64,000 nucleotides of DNA from Glandiceps talaboti (taxonomy: Eukaryota > Hemichordata > Enteropneusta > Spengelidae): positions 9,340,501 through 9,404,500 of the forward strand of contig NC_135558.1 in NCBI RefSeq assembly GCF_964340395.1, read 5' to 3'. Shown here piece by piece: positions 1 through 11,830 of this stretch. Positions within the stretch are counted from its first letter, which is position 1. Each line of letters opens with the position of its first letter. Position numbers and translations under genes: made by a program. The notes below the pieces were generated by a model that made no database searches, was not told the origin of the DNA, and was given only the letters and a program-made list of their open reading frames with translations.

Positions 1-1075
1 AGCGTATTCCCAGTCCTTTTGAAATAGTGATAGGAATGTTCAATTTCACCATCTTGTTTTCGAAGAAATAGACTGATTTATTTTCCCATAACACACACAA
101 CTGTTAGTAAATCGGCCATTTTGGATTTTAAAATGGCTGAATTTTGATATTTTGAATTTTCTTCTATTTCAAAACTTTTTATGGCAACTCCTAGTCATTT
201 TCAAGGAATTTAACAGCTTTGAGATTTCTTGAGCAAAATAACATCACAAGTTTAAGAACTTTATATCTGAGGTATGCATGTTTTATTTCTGATTATTACG
301 TTAAATAACTCTGGATTTTACATCAGTAGTAGACGCATTCTATGGGAAAATGAGAGTTTTAATCTGCAGAATTGACAGACTTACTCAAAATACTAAACTT
401 ATCCGAGTCCCATTACACTGATTGAGCATACAGATTACAGAACAACAAACTGATGAGTGAGTGGCAGATAAAGATGGCATGGAATGATTGTAATCGATGA
501 TTATCTGGATAACGATACTGATGGAATGAGAAAAGGAATGGATAAGAGATGATGGAGGATGCATTGGAAAGATTCCCGCTACATTAAGGAGAAGATAAGG
601 CTTTTTATTTTTCTTTGAAAGGGTCACTAACTAATTAGACAAATGCAATTAATCTGTATACAACCATGTAATATACCCTAAAGCAGGATTATGCATACTG
701 CACTGAAGACGCTTTTTAACAATTACGAGATTCTATGACAGTTAAATGTGAGTACAATGTAAGCTGTGGAGGATTTTTAGAAACCAATTGTCCTTTGGGA
801 CTCGTCTGAAATCGGTTGATCGACTGACAGCAGCTCTTTAAAGTTCAATTTCAAATTATATTCTTGATCTCATCCAGATCTATGAACTTTTTATGATGAA
901 CACAATCTGAATGTGATGTTTAGTAGGATGAGAGGAGTACCAAGGATGAGATTGGAGTCAGGGAGAACAGTTTTTAAACAGTTTTTTTTTTCTACTTTTT
1001 CTACTTTCGCAAAGAAAATATTTTAAAGAATGGAATATGACACTGATTACGTATCTAAAGTTAACATAATTCAAA
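1..1075. other. No gene recognised (AT-rich, unique)
   Basis: Nothing here reads as a gene. A minus-strand frame at 385-627 (80 codons) is Ser/Ile/His-rich and matches no family I know. A minus-strand acceptor-like tract ends near 512 and a GTAAGT-like donor lies near 384, but no frame stays open between them. A short imperfect palindrome around 113-146 (GGCCATTTTGGATTTTAAAATGGC) is the only other structure. Confidence 0.5.
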
Positions 1076-1240
1076 GTTTTAATTTAGTGTTTCTTGGACA
1101 CAGTGAAAATTAAGTGACGTAAAATCATGACAAGACTTCAGAATACAAGTATATATAAATACCTTTATTTCCTTGAGTGACATTACCCTTACAGCATGTA
1201 ATATTTAATGATTACACCTAATCAAGTTCACAAATCAATA
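1076..1240. repeat. Dispersed repeat copy, related to 5236-5400
   Basis: This stretch and 5236-5400 share the ordered blocks GTGTTTCT, GTAAAATCATGACA, TTTCCTTGAGTGACATTA and a following ATGTA/ATTAC segment, in the same orientation and spacing. They look like two diverged copies of one repeat of about 165 bp. Neither copy has clear ends or a target duplication, so the class is unknown. Confidence 0.45.
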
Positions 1241-1997
1241 TTTCATGTTCATACTATGCTCCCTAGAACACACAACCACTATTAGTATTACCATGATCAA
1301 ACAAATATTTCAAGTTTTTCAGAATCTTTACAAATACACTACAAAATTAGACACCTCTTATAAGTCATCCATACAGTTGAAGTTAATTTATAAGTGTGCT
1401 ATTAACACATTTAATTTCAAAAAATCAATTTACTGAAAGTGTGTACATAATGTGTAAATCTATTTCCAGTGGAACAGTTTTAATAAATCCCTCTTTGAAA
1501 ACACCAGACATTAATTTGTCATGTCAATTAGATTAAAATAATCCGATTACTTTAATCTAATTAATCCGATTAGTGTAATCTAATAATAGAAAGATAGTGA
1601 TAAATGGTTGGTGTATTGATTATTAAACGATAAACTGTTATACCTTAATCTTTTGAACAGTAATTTGCTGAACGTGACAGACATAAATTTATTTCACGCC
1701 TATAGTGTAAAAGTTAAAACAGTCACCAGTCCCTTAGGAGATTTTTTTTTAAATCTCATAACCTTCAAGTATTTTGGAGTTTTTGATATTCATTTTTGGT
1801 TTGTAAAGGAATATGTCCAACTTTAAAAGGAAAAAACCCTCAGTTTATAATAGTAATAGTCTCTCAAGGTCTATATACGTTCACCAGACTGTTTCACAAT
1901 CACTCAAGCCAGGTTATCAGTTTGCACAAAAGAACACAGTTGTGGTTTTTTTAAAAATATATTCTATTCAAATAAAGAATGAAAATAGTCTTCAGAT
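1241..1997. other. No gene recognised
   Basis: AT-rich unique DNA. At 1522-1582 the motif TAATCCGATTA recurs three times in alternating orientation, giving a short palindromic cluster. Small frames at 1245-1436 and 1813-2010 (63 and 65 codons) have no recognisable content. Confidence 0.5.
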
Positions 1998-2815
1998 TGA
2001 GTTGGGTTGATAGTAATTTTCTTGACATTTTATCGTTTGAGTTGATAAAGGGTTTATTGACTTGTTTCTCGGAGTTGATAATAGTTGTATTGACTTGTTT
2101 CTCATTGGGTTGATAATTGATTTGCTTCTCACTGGGTTAATAATAGTTTTCACTTCGTCATTGGGTTGATAATAGTTTTATTGACTTGTCATTGGGTTGA
2201 TAATTGATTTGCTTGTCACTTGGTTAATAATAGTTTTTACTTTGTCACTGGGTTGATAACAGTTTTATTGACTTGTTTCTCATCTGGTTGATAACAGTTT
2301 TATTGAATTGTTTCTCACTGATTGATTTGTTTCTTATTGGGTTGATAACAGTTTTATTGACTTGTTTCTCATCTGGTTGATAACAGTTTTATTGACTTGT
2401 TTCTCACTGATTGATTTGTTTCTTATTGGGTTGATAACAGTTTTATTGACTTGTTTCTCATCTGGTTGATAACAGTTTTATTTGTTTCTCATTGGGTTGA
2501 TAACAGTTTTATTGACTTGTTTCTCATCTGGTTGATAACAGTTTTATTTGTTTCTCATTGGGTTGATAACAGTTTTATTGACTTGTTTCTCATCTGGTTG
2601 ATAACAGTTTTATTGACTTGTTCTCATCTGGTTGATAAGTGTTATTGACTTGTTTCTCATTGGGTTAATAAGTTTTACTTGTTTCTCATTGGGTTGATAA
2701 CAGTTTCTTTACTTGTTTCTCATTGGGTTGATAACAGTTTCTTTACTTGTTTCTCATTTCCCATTAGTTTACAATAGTTTTATTGACATGTTTCTCATTG
2801 ATTGGGTTTTACTAC
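1998..2815. repeat. Minisatellite, about 35-bp unit
   Basis: More than 20 tandem copies of a unit close to GGGTTGATAACAGTTTTATTG followed by ACTTGTTTCTCATT. The first and last units are diverged and shorter. The centre (about 2330-2640) is more regular and shows an added longer pattern in which TCATCTG and TCATTGG variants alternate. The repetitive frame at 2451-2648 is a by-product of this array. Confidence 0.93.
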
Positions 2816-3535
2816 CTTGTTTTTAATTGGGCTTATACTAGATCGATGAGATAGTGCCATTGACACTTTACTCAGTAGGAATGCTCAAATCAGCATTGAC
2901 AAGTTAATAAGTTTGTGTAGTAGTAGATTTACTGTGTTGCCATCTGGTGAATAATGAAATTTTCTAATTTCAAAGACAATGACACTAGTGAAGCTTAACT
3001 TATAAAATATCCCTCTCGGTATTCAAGATCTGTTTTATATCTTATCATGAACTTTAGCTCATCCCTCTGTGCGTCACATTAGCATATGTTGAATTCCCAA
3101 TGCTTCTAAAAACTGAAATGTGTTATTTGTAGAGTATGTCCTGCATGATTTCCATAAAACGTGACTTCGTTTTTTTGATTTCCCATAGGCCATCTGTTGT
3201 TTTAGAAATGCAAGTAAATAGTTCTTCCTTTCATACACCATTTATTTCCACTCTGAACACTGTCTGTTTCTAGCGTGAGTAATTTTATAAAAGCACTTAC
3301 TTGTACCTATCCTACCCCTATCTTATCCCTAGCCTCACACTAACTGAACCCCCTAGCTTGGAAATTAATGTGATCAGTCAATCCACTGCTCTACATTCAG
3401 ACCCACTTTAGCAGCTATATAGTTCTTTCACTCTTGAATGATTTCAATACAGTTAACTTATCCTATGCAATAACTGAGATCACTCAACAGTGAATGATAA
3501 AAGTAGTTCTCTTGACTAATCAGTACATTTTTATA
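2816..3535. other. No gene recognised
   Basis: Unique AT-rich DNA. A polypyrimidine-AG stretch ends near 3189 but is followed by only a very short open frame, so it is not called as an exon. Confidence 0.5.
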
Positions 3536-3835
3536 TATTTATTTATTTGTTTTTATTTATAGCTTTCTATTTTTTTTATTATTAGGCATGAACTATCTTA
3601 CAGGCACAGCCCAATAACATGATGAGAGTTCCGCATTATTGCAGGAGGAAACTGAAGTGCCTGGGGAAATCCTATGTGTTTGGTAGGGTCAAACTGAATT
3701 ACAATCTTCCTTAAAACTTACAGCATGGACAAATTTAATCATTGAATCCCTGAGTACTGGTAAGCTAGACCTCTGAGCACAGTGAACTCTAACCACAGTA
3801 GTAAGAGGCAAGTGGTTTAACAAATCAATCATAGA
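3536..3835 (-). repeat. SINE-like retroposon fragment
   Basis: Read on the minus strand, the segment starts near 3835 with AACCACTTGCCTCTTAC, passes a GGTTAGAGTTCACTGTGCTC block and a CAGTTTCCTCCTGCAATAAT block, and ends TGTGCCTGTAAGATAGTTCA followed by an A/T-rich tail of ATAAATA-type repeats (3536-3590). A head, a GTTTCCTCC-type body and an A-rich tail is the layout I know from invertebrate SINEs, but I cannot name the family. No clear target duplication was found. Confidence 0.4.
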
Positions 3836-5235
3836 ATCCCCCACCACCAAAAAAAATTAAAAAAAATAAAAATTATTAATTAATTTTTTTTTTTAAATTA
3901 ACAATTAAAAATTAAAAATTGAAGTATATTAAAAAACTGCAGTTTTTGTCAAAGAATAATTCCACTGAAAATATGACAATTAAATTTGATTTCATCAAAA
4001 CTTGTGGATTTGGAGATACAATATCCATTAGTGGCCATTGGCACATTGTGTTGTTGGATGGTTATGAATGACAATTATATGTATACAGACCCGAAGGCAA
4101 AATAATTTACACTTTAACACTTGGCACCCAATTTACTACAAGGTGTGACTTTCAACCCATCGTCTGGAAAGAAGCTGCATACTTCAAATATACGACACTA
4201 TTAACAGGAGCCTTAGGGTTTATCGAGATAGACCCAAACTAAATCTATTGTTCTATCAATGCAGTAGGATTACACAAGTGGGTGATAGCAGTTCCTCTGT
4301 TGTGTGATTCTAAACCCTGTGATCAAGATAGTGTAAACATTGGAAGTCCCAAAACAGCACTGCATGTTCATGAGTTAACGATCTACATAAACTAGTTTTC
4401 AGACACACCTCCCTACTGAGACGATACACCCATTCAATAGCTTACCACTGTTTGTGCCTATCTTTAATAGTAAATCAAAAAGTAATATTTTGGTCCCAAA
4501 AATCCTAACTCGACATCAGACATGCACTTATCATGTTCTGATTGACCTGTCTAATGATTACAAATCATCAATTGTACTGCCTGTGATGATTTACATAAAA
4601 ACAATATAGATATTAGCTGTATAGATTGGAAAGTCCGACTGAGCTCAATCTGTGCAGTCAACAAACACAAGTGATTGGTAATTGGACCCATTGCTGTGTG
4701 TTCTCTATGTTTGTCATTATTCTCTGTCTAGTTTTAGTGATAAATTATACACATTGTACTGCTAATGCTATAGTAAATGTGTTCTGAGAGTACCCAGACT
4801 CTCATAAAACAGTACGATATCTTCACTGCAAACAAACTATCTTATTAAACTTACAGTGATTTAAAGACCTTCTCGCTGTAATTGCAACTTTTTCTTTCTA
4901 AGTGTTTTTGTTCAGGTGTGTATGATCGGCTACTGATAGAAGGAGAATGTCACTCCAGGAAAAAAAGGGATTTTCATTAACTTTGGGGTGTGGAGAGTCA
5001 TTTCATAGTAAGTTTTGCATCACCTACATTCGTGTACATGCAATTTCAGAGCAACATCAAGTTGGATTATCTCCCATTTGTGGATCTGTGCTTTGGACCA
5101 CATTGTCTCATGGGAGTCAGCAGAAATGTTTATGCAATGGTTGAACAATGAATATTCATGATGTTTTCAATGAAGGTAATAGGATCATAGGGGTCATGAA
5201 TATTGCAGCCCACAGTAAAGATCCCCAATTTGTTT
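3836..5235. other. No gene recognised; low-complexity A/T at its start
   Basis: 3840-3935 is low-complexity A/T sequence. The rest is unique. A good acceptor-like tract (TTTTTGTTCAG) ends at about 4915 and a GTAAGT donor-like site lies near 5008 on the plus strand, but all three frames between them contain stops. A frame at 4947-5144 (65 codons) is unrecognised. Confidence 0.45.
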
Positions 5236-5400
5236 ACAAATACAACTTTGTGTTTCTCTGAAATTGCACCTAATGCAGGTGATGTAAAACCATGACATGA
5301 CTCTAAATCCAAAGTTCATTTAATTTCATGGGGTGACATTATGTACAGTCCCGTAATCACTCTTAATTGGTGTTACCTTTATCACAGAAGTGTAACAATG
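5236..5400. repeat. Dispersed repeat copy, related to 1076-1240
   Basis: Second copy of the repeat described at 1076-1240, same orientation, with the blocks GTGTTTCTC, GATGTAAAACCATGACATGA and TTTCATGGGGTGACATTA. Diverged, with no visible ends. Confidence 0.45.
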
Positions 5401-5502
5401 TGTAATCTTTCAATCTTAAGTCAGGTTAAATGATGATGATGATCGTACAATTACCAGTCTGTCAACAAATGAATATGGGGTACACAATGTTTATTAGTTG
5501 TC

Positions 5503-5697
5503 ATGATGTTGATGACGACGATGATGACAATGATGATGATGGTGATGATGATGATGATAATGATGATGACAACAATAATGATGATGATGAGAACGATGAC
5601 AACAACAACGACGATAATGATGATGATGATGATGATGACGACAATGACAATGACGATGATGATGATGATGATGCAGATGATGACGACAATGATTATA
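5503..5697. repeat. (GAT/GAC)n trinucleotide repeat
   Basis: About 195 bp of imperfect GAT, GAC and AAC/AAT triplets. Long frames encoding poly-Asp/Asn, poly-Met/Thr (plus strand) and poly-Ser/Leu (minus strand) all result from the triplet repeat. No flanking coding sequence supports a real protein. Confidence 0.95.
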
Positions 5698-7270
5698 GTG
5701 TTGGCAGTGGCAGGAGTGAAAGCAGATTTGATGAGATGATTACAGTATTAAACAAAAATTACTGTTGTGATAGCACTAGTCTATAAGATACAATGGGTCT
5801 TGCTGCCCTATTGGCCAGAAAGACAAGGCCAGTTTAAGGGCTGAACGACACAACACAACATTTATGTCTATGATGAAACCTGATGAAACAAAGAAGTTAC
5901 ATAATTCGGTAAAACAAACGAGGATTTTCTGAAATCGTTAAACATTTACTTACGAGAATGATTTTTAATCAAACAACAATGATTCACTTTGATGTAAATA
6001 CCATACAACCTGTAAGGCTAGGTAATCAAATAATGAAATATTACTCAGGAACTGTTTTATGAGATGAAGTTATGGCGACAGAAAGGTGCTCAGATGATGT
6101 TGCAAGACATTAAATGGAGACACAGGTTTGAAATAATGTCCCTTTTATCTCTTAAAAGACTAAAACGATTCCCATGTATCTGACAAACTAGAAATAATGG
6201 TTGAATGGTGGATATCGATTCTATTCCTGGCGCTCTCATTTATCTGATGTATCTTTCCCCATGCTGCTTTGCTTTCAACCGCCAAAATTTCTCTAGCCAA
6301 CAGAATACATGAAAATAATGAAGTGAGTTGGCATTTTTCAGGACTTTGATGATGATACAGCGAGACAGAGAACAAACAAATAACCAGACATCCTGCCAGA
6401 CAGATAGCCAGACAGAAAGACGGAGAGAGAGAGAGAAACAAGCAGACATGATACTCTGGTACTTAGTATTTCTCAAACAAGGAGACATAGGAAACAAGCA
6501 CGCTTTTTCTCAGTATGAGACAGACAGACAGACAGACACACACAGAGTGATGTTCAATATATATATACAGTTCCTCTTATAGACAATAAAAAACAGAATA
6601 AATCAAATTTTAAAAAAACAGCAGTATAGACTTGATAGTCTTAGTGCATTACTGCCTGTGATGTTCATATCACAAGACTATCCTTAAAGGCTGATGAAAT
6701 ATCATATCCATCGAGTTTTTGTCATATAGTTATTTTATTGCCTCTGGCAACACAACAACTAGTGCCACTATAATGTTGCTCAGACCATGAATGTCAAATC
6801 ACAAACAGTATAGGTTATGAGTATAGATGTAATTTCCAATCGTAATGTCATATGAAAGTGGATTCCAGAGTTGTCTTCTATTTTCTCTTTGCGATTGGAA
6901 AACATGCTTGTGGGAAGGTCAGCCATTAACGATTCAATTTTCAACGCTATATTCATACAAAATTGTATCTCTTTGTACATGAGGTAAGTGATCAGCTCTT
7001 GCCTATGTACCTTCCGGGGGAAAAGTCTTAAAATCAATGGAAGAACATATAATTGTGGTTTCTAGGCATGGTTACACATCAAAATAACTGAATATCAGTG
7101 GAATTCGAGATGGCAAAGAGAAGAATATTAAAAGACATCGCTTCCTGATAGCTTGAACCCGAATGTTACTTAAATTTGCACGTTACTTAGAATGGGACAA
7201 GCCGAGTTTAAAAGTTTTTTTCACTCAAGTGAAAATACTTCCATTAAAACCTATTTTTTAAAAACATCTC
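5698..7270. other. No gene recognised; short CAGA/GA repeats
   Basis: Mostly unique. 6385-6450 is CAGA/GAGA-rich and 6518-6545 is a short (ACAG)n tract. A minus-strand frame at 6780-7037 (85 codons) has mixed composition but no motif I recognise. Confidence 0.45.
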
Positions 7271-7380
7271 TCAGACTAGTATAATGTAAATGTTGCATGC
7301 CTTTGATAGCATTACAATTTGTCTTCTTGTGTCATTGATTGCATAGTAGGGATAAAATGCCATGCCATTTGTAAAATGCA
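7271..7380. repeat. Local duplication, copy 1
   Basis: This stretch, with TAAATGTTGCATGCCTT, ATTACAATTTGT and GATTGCATAGTAGGGA in order, is matched about 530 bp downstream at 7800-7895 in the same orientation. Confidence 0.55.
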
Positions 7381-7799
7381 TTAAAATATTACAACTTCAG
7401 CTTATTTTAAAGTTATATATTAAAGTGGCACAAGCTTCAAGTTTCACCATGACGGATTTTTGCATTAGCGGTTCAAGTACAACTTCCCGACTTTGTGAGC
7501 CAGCTAGTCAGGTGTCATAGAAATTGTTTGCATCTCTAAAGCTATTTGCAATGTCACTGATAATGGGTCAGTGAAACTGATAACAACTGATATGACATTA
7601 GGGGCTTCAGACTTAGATATCCAGCTTAGCTTTGCCTGATGTGTTATATAATAGTGCTTTATCACATTTGTAAATATTGCCAACAAACAGTATTCAGTGA
7701 TAAGAAAGATAAGAAAGCCCACTTCCTTAGTTAATGGCTCGATTCTATAATGCACTTGCATGAAAATACTTACAAAAAAAAACATTCAATTAAACTATT

Positions 7800-7895
7800 C
7801 TAGTATATAAATATTAATGTTGATGCATGCCTTCTATATATGATATTACAATTTGTGTTCTGGCATTGTTAGAACTACTGATTGCATAGCAGGGA
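7800..7895. repeat. Local duplication, copy 2
   Basis: Contains GATGCATGCCTTCTA, ATTACAATTTGTGTTCT and GATTGCATAGCAGGGA, the same ordered blocks as at 7271-7380. The intervening 420 bp holds only unrecognised minus-strand frames. Confidence 0.55.
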
Positions 7896-8519
7896 GTTCC
7901 TGTATATATTTTGATATGTTTAATACATTAGTCATTTGGATTGTTGTTTCTAAGCTATATCTTAATATGGGGTTTGAATTCAGTCAATTGCAAGTGATTG
8001 TGAAGTATGTAGAACACTGCATGTACCTTTTGCATAAGCACCAAAAATTATGCCAAAAAACATCTGAACTCAGTTTGTACCAATTTACAGCCAGGTTTCT
8101 ATCAGCTAACAGCTTCAACATATATCTATTTAGTATTAAAATGGCAATTATGATGTGGCGTCTCCTATGACTAAGGTTAAATTGTTCTAATGAACTCGGC
8201 AACCCACCGTTTATGAGTTGCTGTTCTCTCATTATCCTGGTTTATTTTTTGCAGACTTTCGTTATCATTTCATCAACATTTGTATCATCTTCTCAATTTT
8301 GTATTTCAAGTGGATGGTTTTTATCACAAAATCAGCCTTCAATTAACTTTGATGTCAAAGAAAGACATATACCATTTTTGTTATTCATTACATTCCATGA
8401 ATTACATACAAAAAAAGGCTTGACTTTCAGACTATAGATTTCCACCTAGACAGGCCGTTTCTTGGAACTTATACTTCCCAGACAAGCTATTTCTTGGAAA
8501 ATGACACTCACTCACTGCT

Positions 8520-9110
8520 ATAGGCATCACTTAGTGTCTGTCTGTGTGCGTGCGTGCGTGCGTGCGTGCGTGTGTGTGTGTGTGTGTGTGTGCGCACGTA
8601 AACAACTTAAAGTAAAAAACTGTTAGACCGATTGCTTTAATATTTTGGTGGTCATGTTACTTTGGGTGTCTAGTTGGGAAATTGTTCAAATGAAAATGAT
8701 CGCATCAGAGATGTGCGTTTTGGGTCAAAAAATTTGATTTTTGGTCAAAAAACTTAAACTCCAGAACTAATGGGCAGATTGGCATGAAATTTGATGGGAA
8801 CATTCTTAGGGGTAAAATTTAATGGAAATGCATCTGGGGATTTATAGATGAAGAAATATTAAGGATACAATGATGACATGAGTGATATGCAAATTAGGTG
8901 TAAAAATGTTCATTTTGGTCAAAAACTTATATCAACTTTTTTATTTGGCCTTATTACAGATTATTGCCATAATATGTCACATTTGTACCATGTTTGAACT
9001 ACACTGACCAGTGTGTGAGAAATATAGTCGAAGGGTGGATATATTAAACTTACTGATACCCCCCCCCCCTCCCCATCCCTGCACCGCATCTCTGTTGGGA
9101 CTGAACAAGT
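8520..9110. repeat. Dispersed repeat family R1, copy A
   Basis: The segment starts at a (TGCG)n(TG)n microsatellite (8538-8598) and runs through ordered blocks: ACTGTTAGACCGATTGCTTT, a GGTCAAAAA pair near 8730-8750, GATGCATCTGGGGATTTATA, GATATGCAAATTAGGTGTA, then CCACCCTTCG-type sequence and a poly(C) run at 9061-9070. The blocks at about 8840-8930 recur inverted at 45180-45480, where they are tandemly amplified, so this is a mobile or formerly mobile repeat. No coding frame is kept, so the class is unknown. Confidence 0.7.
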
Positions 9111-9285
9111 CAACAAATTTATAACATTTATAAATACATATTTTAATTATGGAATGTTTGAAAGTGTTAAACTTTTTAAGATGAGGGGTAAAACATGCTT
9201 AAGCATAGCTCTACACATTGGTATATGGTTATAGTTGCAAATGAATATGTCTGGATGAAACTCCTTTTTGTGATTTCTTTGTTCC

Positions 9286-9715
9286 CAGGAATGACTTATC
9301 TAAGCCATCAGAAAGAAACCGATACTGATATAGCTCATCTAAGCCACCAGAAAGAAACCAATATTGATGTAGCTCATCTAAGCCATCAGAATAAACCAAT
9401 ATAATTCATCTAAGCCATCATAAAGAAACCAACACTAATATAGCTCATCTAAGCCATCAGAATAAACCAACATTGATGTAGCTCATCTAAGCCATCAGAA
9501 TAAACCAATATAGCTCATCTAAGCCGTCAGAATTAACCAATATAGCTCATCTAAGTGATCAGAAAGAAACCAATATTCATGTAGCTCATCTAAGTGATCA
9601 GAAAGAAACCAATATTCATGTAGCTCATCTATGCCATCAGTATAAACCAATATAGTTCATCTAAGCCATCAGAAATAAACGAACACTAATATAGCTCATC
9701 TAAGCCACCAGAAAA
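9286..9715. repeat. Minisatellite, 32-39 bp unit
   Basis: About 12 copies of a unit built on CTCATCTAAGCCATCAGAA plus (A)GAAACCAATATTGATGTAG. Long units carry AAAGAAACCAATATTGATGT and short units AATAAACCAATAT, so length varies between about 32 and 39 bp. The frame at 9195-9404 runs into this array. Confidence 0.92.
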
Positions 9716-10488
9716 AAAAAACAGGTTTCAACTGTAATCACAAACTATTTCATGATTTGAGAGCTTTCTTATCTTTGCAAGTGCAACAAGTGCCATTTAA
9801 TGCCAGATGTTAGGAATTAATAATACATTAATTTCAGCTGTTTACTGTTCCAGCTAAAAAATAGATTAGAGTTCCAGGAAACCTGGATTTGAATTCTATG
9901 CTTACTAAAAGCTTTGGATATGTTCATAATCATGGCGGTGCAATTCATGACTCAAATGAAAACGATAAATCACATGGTACAATTAACAACACCGAGTACC
10001 TTTCCTAGCCACTGCATTCTTTTCTTGGACAATGATTTTTCTTATTTTATCTGTAAAATGACTCAAAGGCACAGTTTAGAATTTAGAATTAAAAGGAATG
10101 TGCAAAAAACAGCTATCTGGCAGAGCCATAGAAAAAGTTGGTCCAGCCTCATCCTGATCGCTCTACTCATTCTTACATACTGACCTGGTTCATTTTTAAT
10201 CAAACCCAGCCAGTGCTGGATGGGTTTTAACTCAAGACTGCAGTTAGGTACACAAGCAAACGGCTGGGCCACTGACAACCCAAATGCACCAAGGATTACA
10301 AAAGCAGTATGGTTAAGATTATCAACAATACATATTTACATATATGTTGCTACTTTGATTGAAATCTAAAAGTTCATTGACCTATTGATGTATTATAATC
10401 ACACTGTCTATCAGACAAACAAAGGTCCCTTTAACAAAGTATAGAAATATGATTTAACATGAAGATTACCAATTCAAAAGATACTGAC
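9716..10488. other. No gene recognised; traces of dispersed repeat R2
   Basis: Mostly unique. Around 10110-10150 the string CTGGCAGAGCCATAGAAAAA followed by GTTGGTCCAG resembles blocks seen at 48915-49115 and, inverted, at 24130-24180 and 35380-35430, suggesting a decayed dispersed repeat. Confidence 0.45.
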
Positions 10489-10568
10489 CAATTTCCCCAT
10501 TACAGTAAGTAATTTCTGCATCACTGGGGAAACCCACTGTATTTACAACTTCCACTTGGCTACATTTC
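10489..10568 (-). CDS. Candidate internal coding exon, protein unknown
   Basis: On the minus strand an 80-nt segment is bounded by an acceptor (ATATTCAATTTGCAG) and a donor (ATTG then GTCAGT). One frame, entering after 1 nt and leaving with 1 nt, is open throughout; the frame starting at the first base hits a stop early. The open frame gives 26 residues including VEVVNTVGFPSDAEITYCNG. Composition is balanced and GC is higher than the flanks. I do not recognise the protein. An 80-nt open frame is not rare by chance, and the GTCAGT donor is only fair. The nearest upstream candidate on this strand is the first-exon candidate at 42146-42250, which leaves in phase 0, so at least one more exon would be needed to join them. 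Confidence 0.3.
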
Positions 10569-10844
10569 CTGCAAATTGAATATTTTTACTTAATACTCTT
10601 GTTGCATTCAATTTAAAAGTGTATTCATTTAATCATTTTGTCACATTTTGGTTATTTTGTTCCCTAAATTAGATTTTTTGTCATGATGTTGATAATGAAC
10701 TACCTAAGGCTTATGAGAGTAAATTAATCTTTTCACTGGTCTACGCTAGAAAACTCTTATTCCCATTAAAAGTCATACAACAAAAGAGCAATTTATGCGA
10801 CAGTCTTTCTCAGGAATGTGATCTTGGCTTTACATCGCCTTCAT

Positions 10845-11830
10845 CCATTGAACTGAACTAAATTACACACTTGAAGGTTTTTTGTACAGCTACATATTGA
10901 TAACATGTTCTGAGATGCAATCCTAAGTGCATGTTTCATTCACCTTTTAAACTGAACAAAATTACTAACATTGCTCTTTGGCTACGTCTTGGGAATACAT
11001 CCTCAGATTCCCGCCTAAGTACCTGTGTTTACTCATCTCTGAAGTCAAACTGAACAAAAGGATGTAGCTGTCCTGATGAGTTTTGCTAAGTTCTCCTAAG
11101 TGCCTGCATTTATTCATTTTTTAAACTGCACAAAATTACCAATGTTGCTCTTTGTTTACATCCTGAGAATACACCCTCAGATTTCCTCTAAAGTACCCAT
11201 GTTTATTCATCTCTCTCAAACTGAACAAACTATCTAGGTAGCCATCTTGATACATATTGAGACTGTCACTATAAAGCTCCCTGATGTCATCACAAGTGCC
11301 TGGTTTTATTCATTTTTAAACAGAACAAAGCTACCAATTAAATGTCGCTCTCTGGTTACATATTGAAAAACTTTCTTAGATTTACTCCTCATTATAAGTA
11401 CCTGCGTTTATTCATTTTTCAAACTGAACAAAATTACTGAGATAGCTTTGTGGCTATGTATTGAGAGTGTCACTATAGTTCTCTGATGTCTTCCTACGTG
11501 CCTGGCTTTATTCACTTCTTAAACTGAACAAAAATTACCAAGGAAGCCATCTAGTTGCATATTATGAAAACATTCTCCAATTCATTCCTAAGTGGCTGAG
11601 ATCTGCACTCGTCTCTCAAAGTAAACAAATTATTGAGGTAACCGTCTAGTTGCATATTACGAATGCATTCATAGACTCATTGCTAAGAGTCTGCATACAT
11701 TCATCTTTATTATAGACTGTACAAAATTACCAAGGTAGTCATCTAGTTGCGTATTGAGAATGCTTTAGCTGGTTCTCTCTAATTCGATGTCTGTGTATTC
11801 ATCCTTTGAACTGAACTAAATAAGCAATCT
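10845..11830. repeat. Degenerate satellite, about 97-bp unit
   Basis: The anchor AAACTGAACAAAATTACC (and variants) recurs at about 10850, 10948, 11047, 11123, 11217, 11319, 11420, 11521, 11618, 11716 and 11810. Between anchors lie GTTGCTCTTTGGCTACATAT-, CTCAGATTCCTCCTAAGT- and TGCCTGCATTTATTCAT-like segments. Units differ from each other by perhaps a quarter of positions, so the array is old. Confidence 0.85.

Noticed and set aside
4915-5008. Plus-strand acceptor and GTAAGT donor pair
   Set aside because: All three frames between the two sites contain a stop codon, so it is not a coding exon.
5430-5786. 118-codon frame encoding an Asp/Asn-rich protein
   Set aside because: It is the translation of a GAT/GAC triplet repeat; alternate frames on both strands are equally open, and no flanking coding sequence or splice context supports it.
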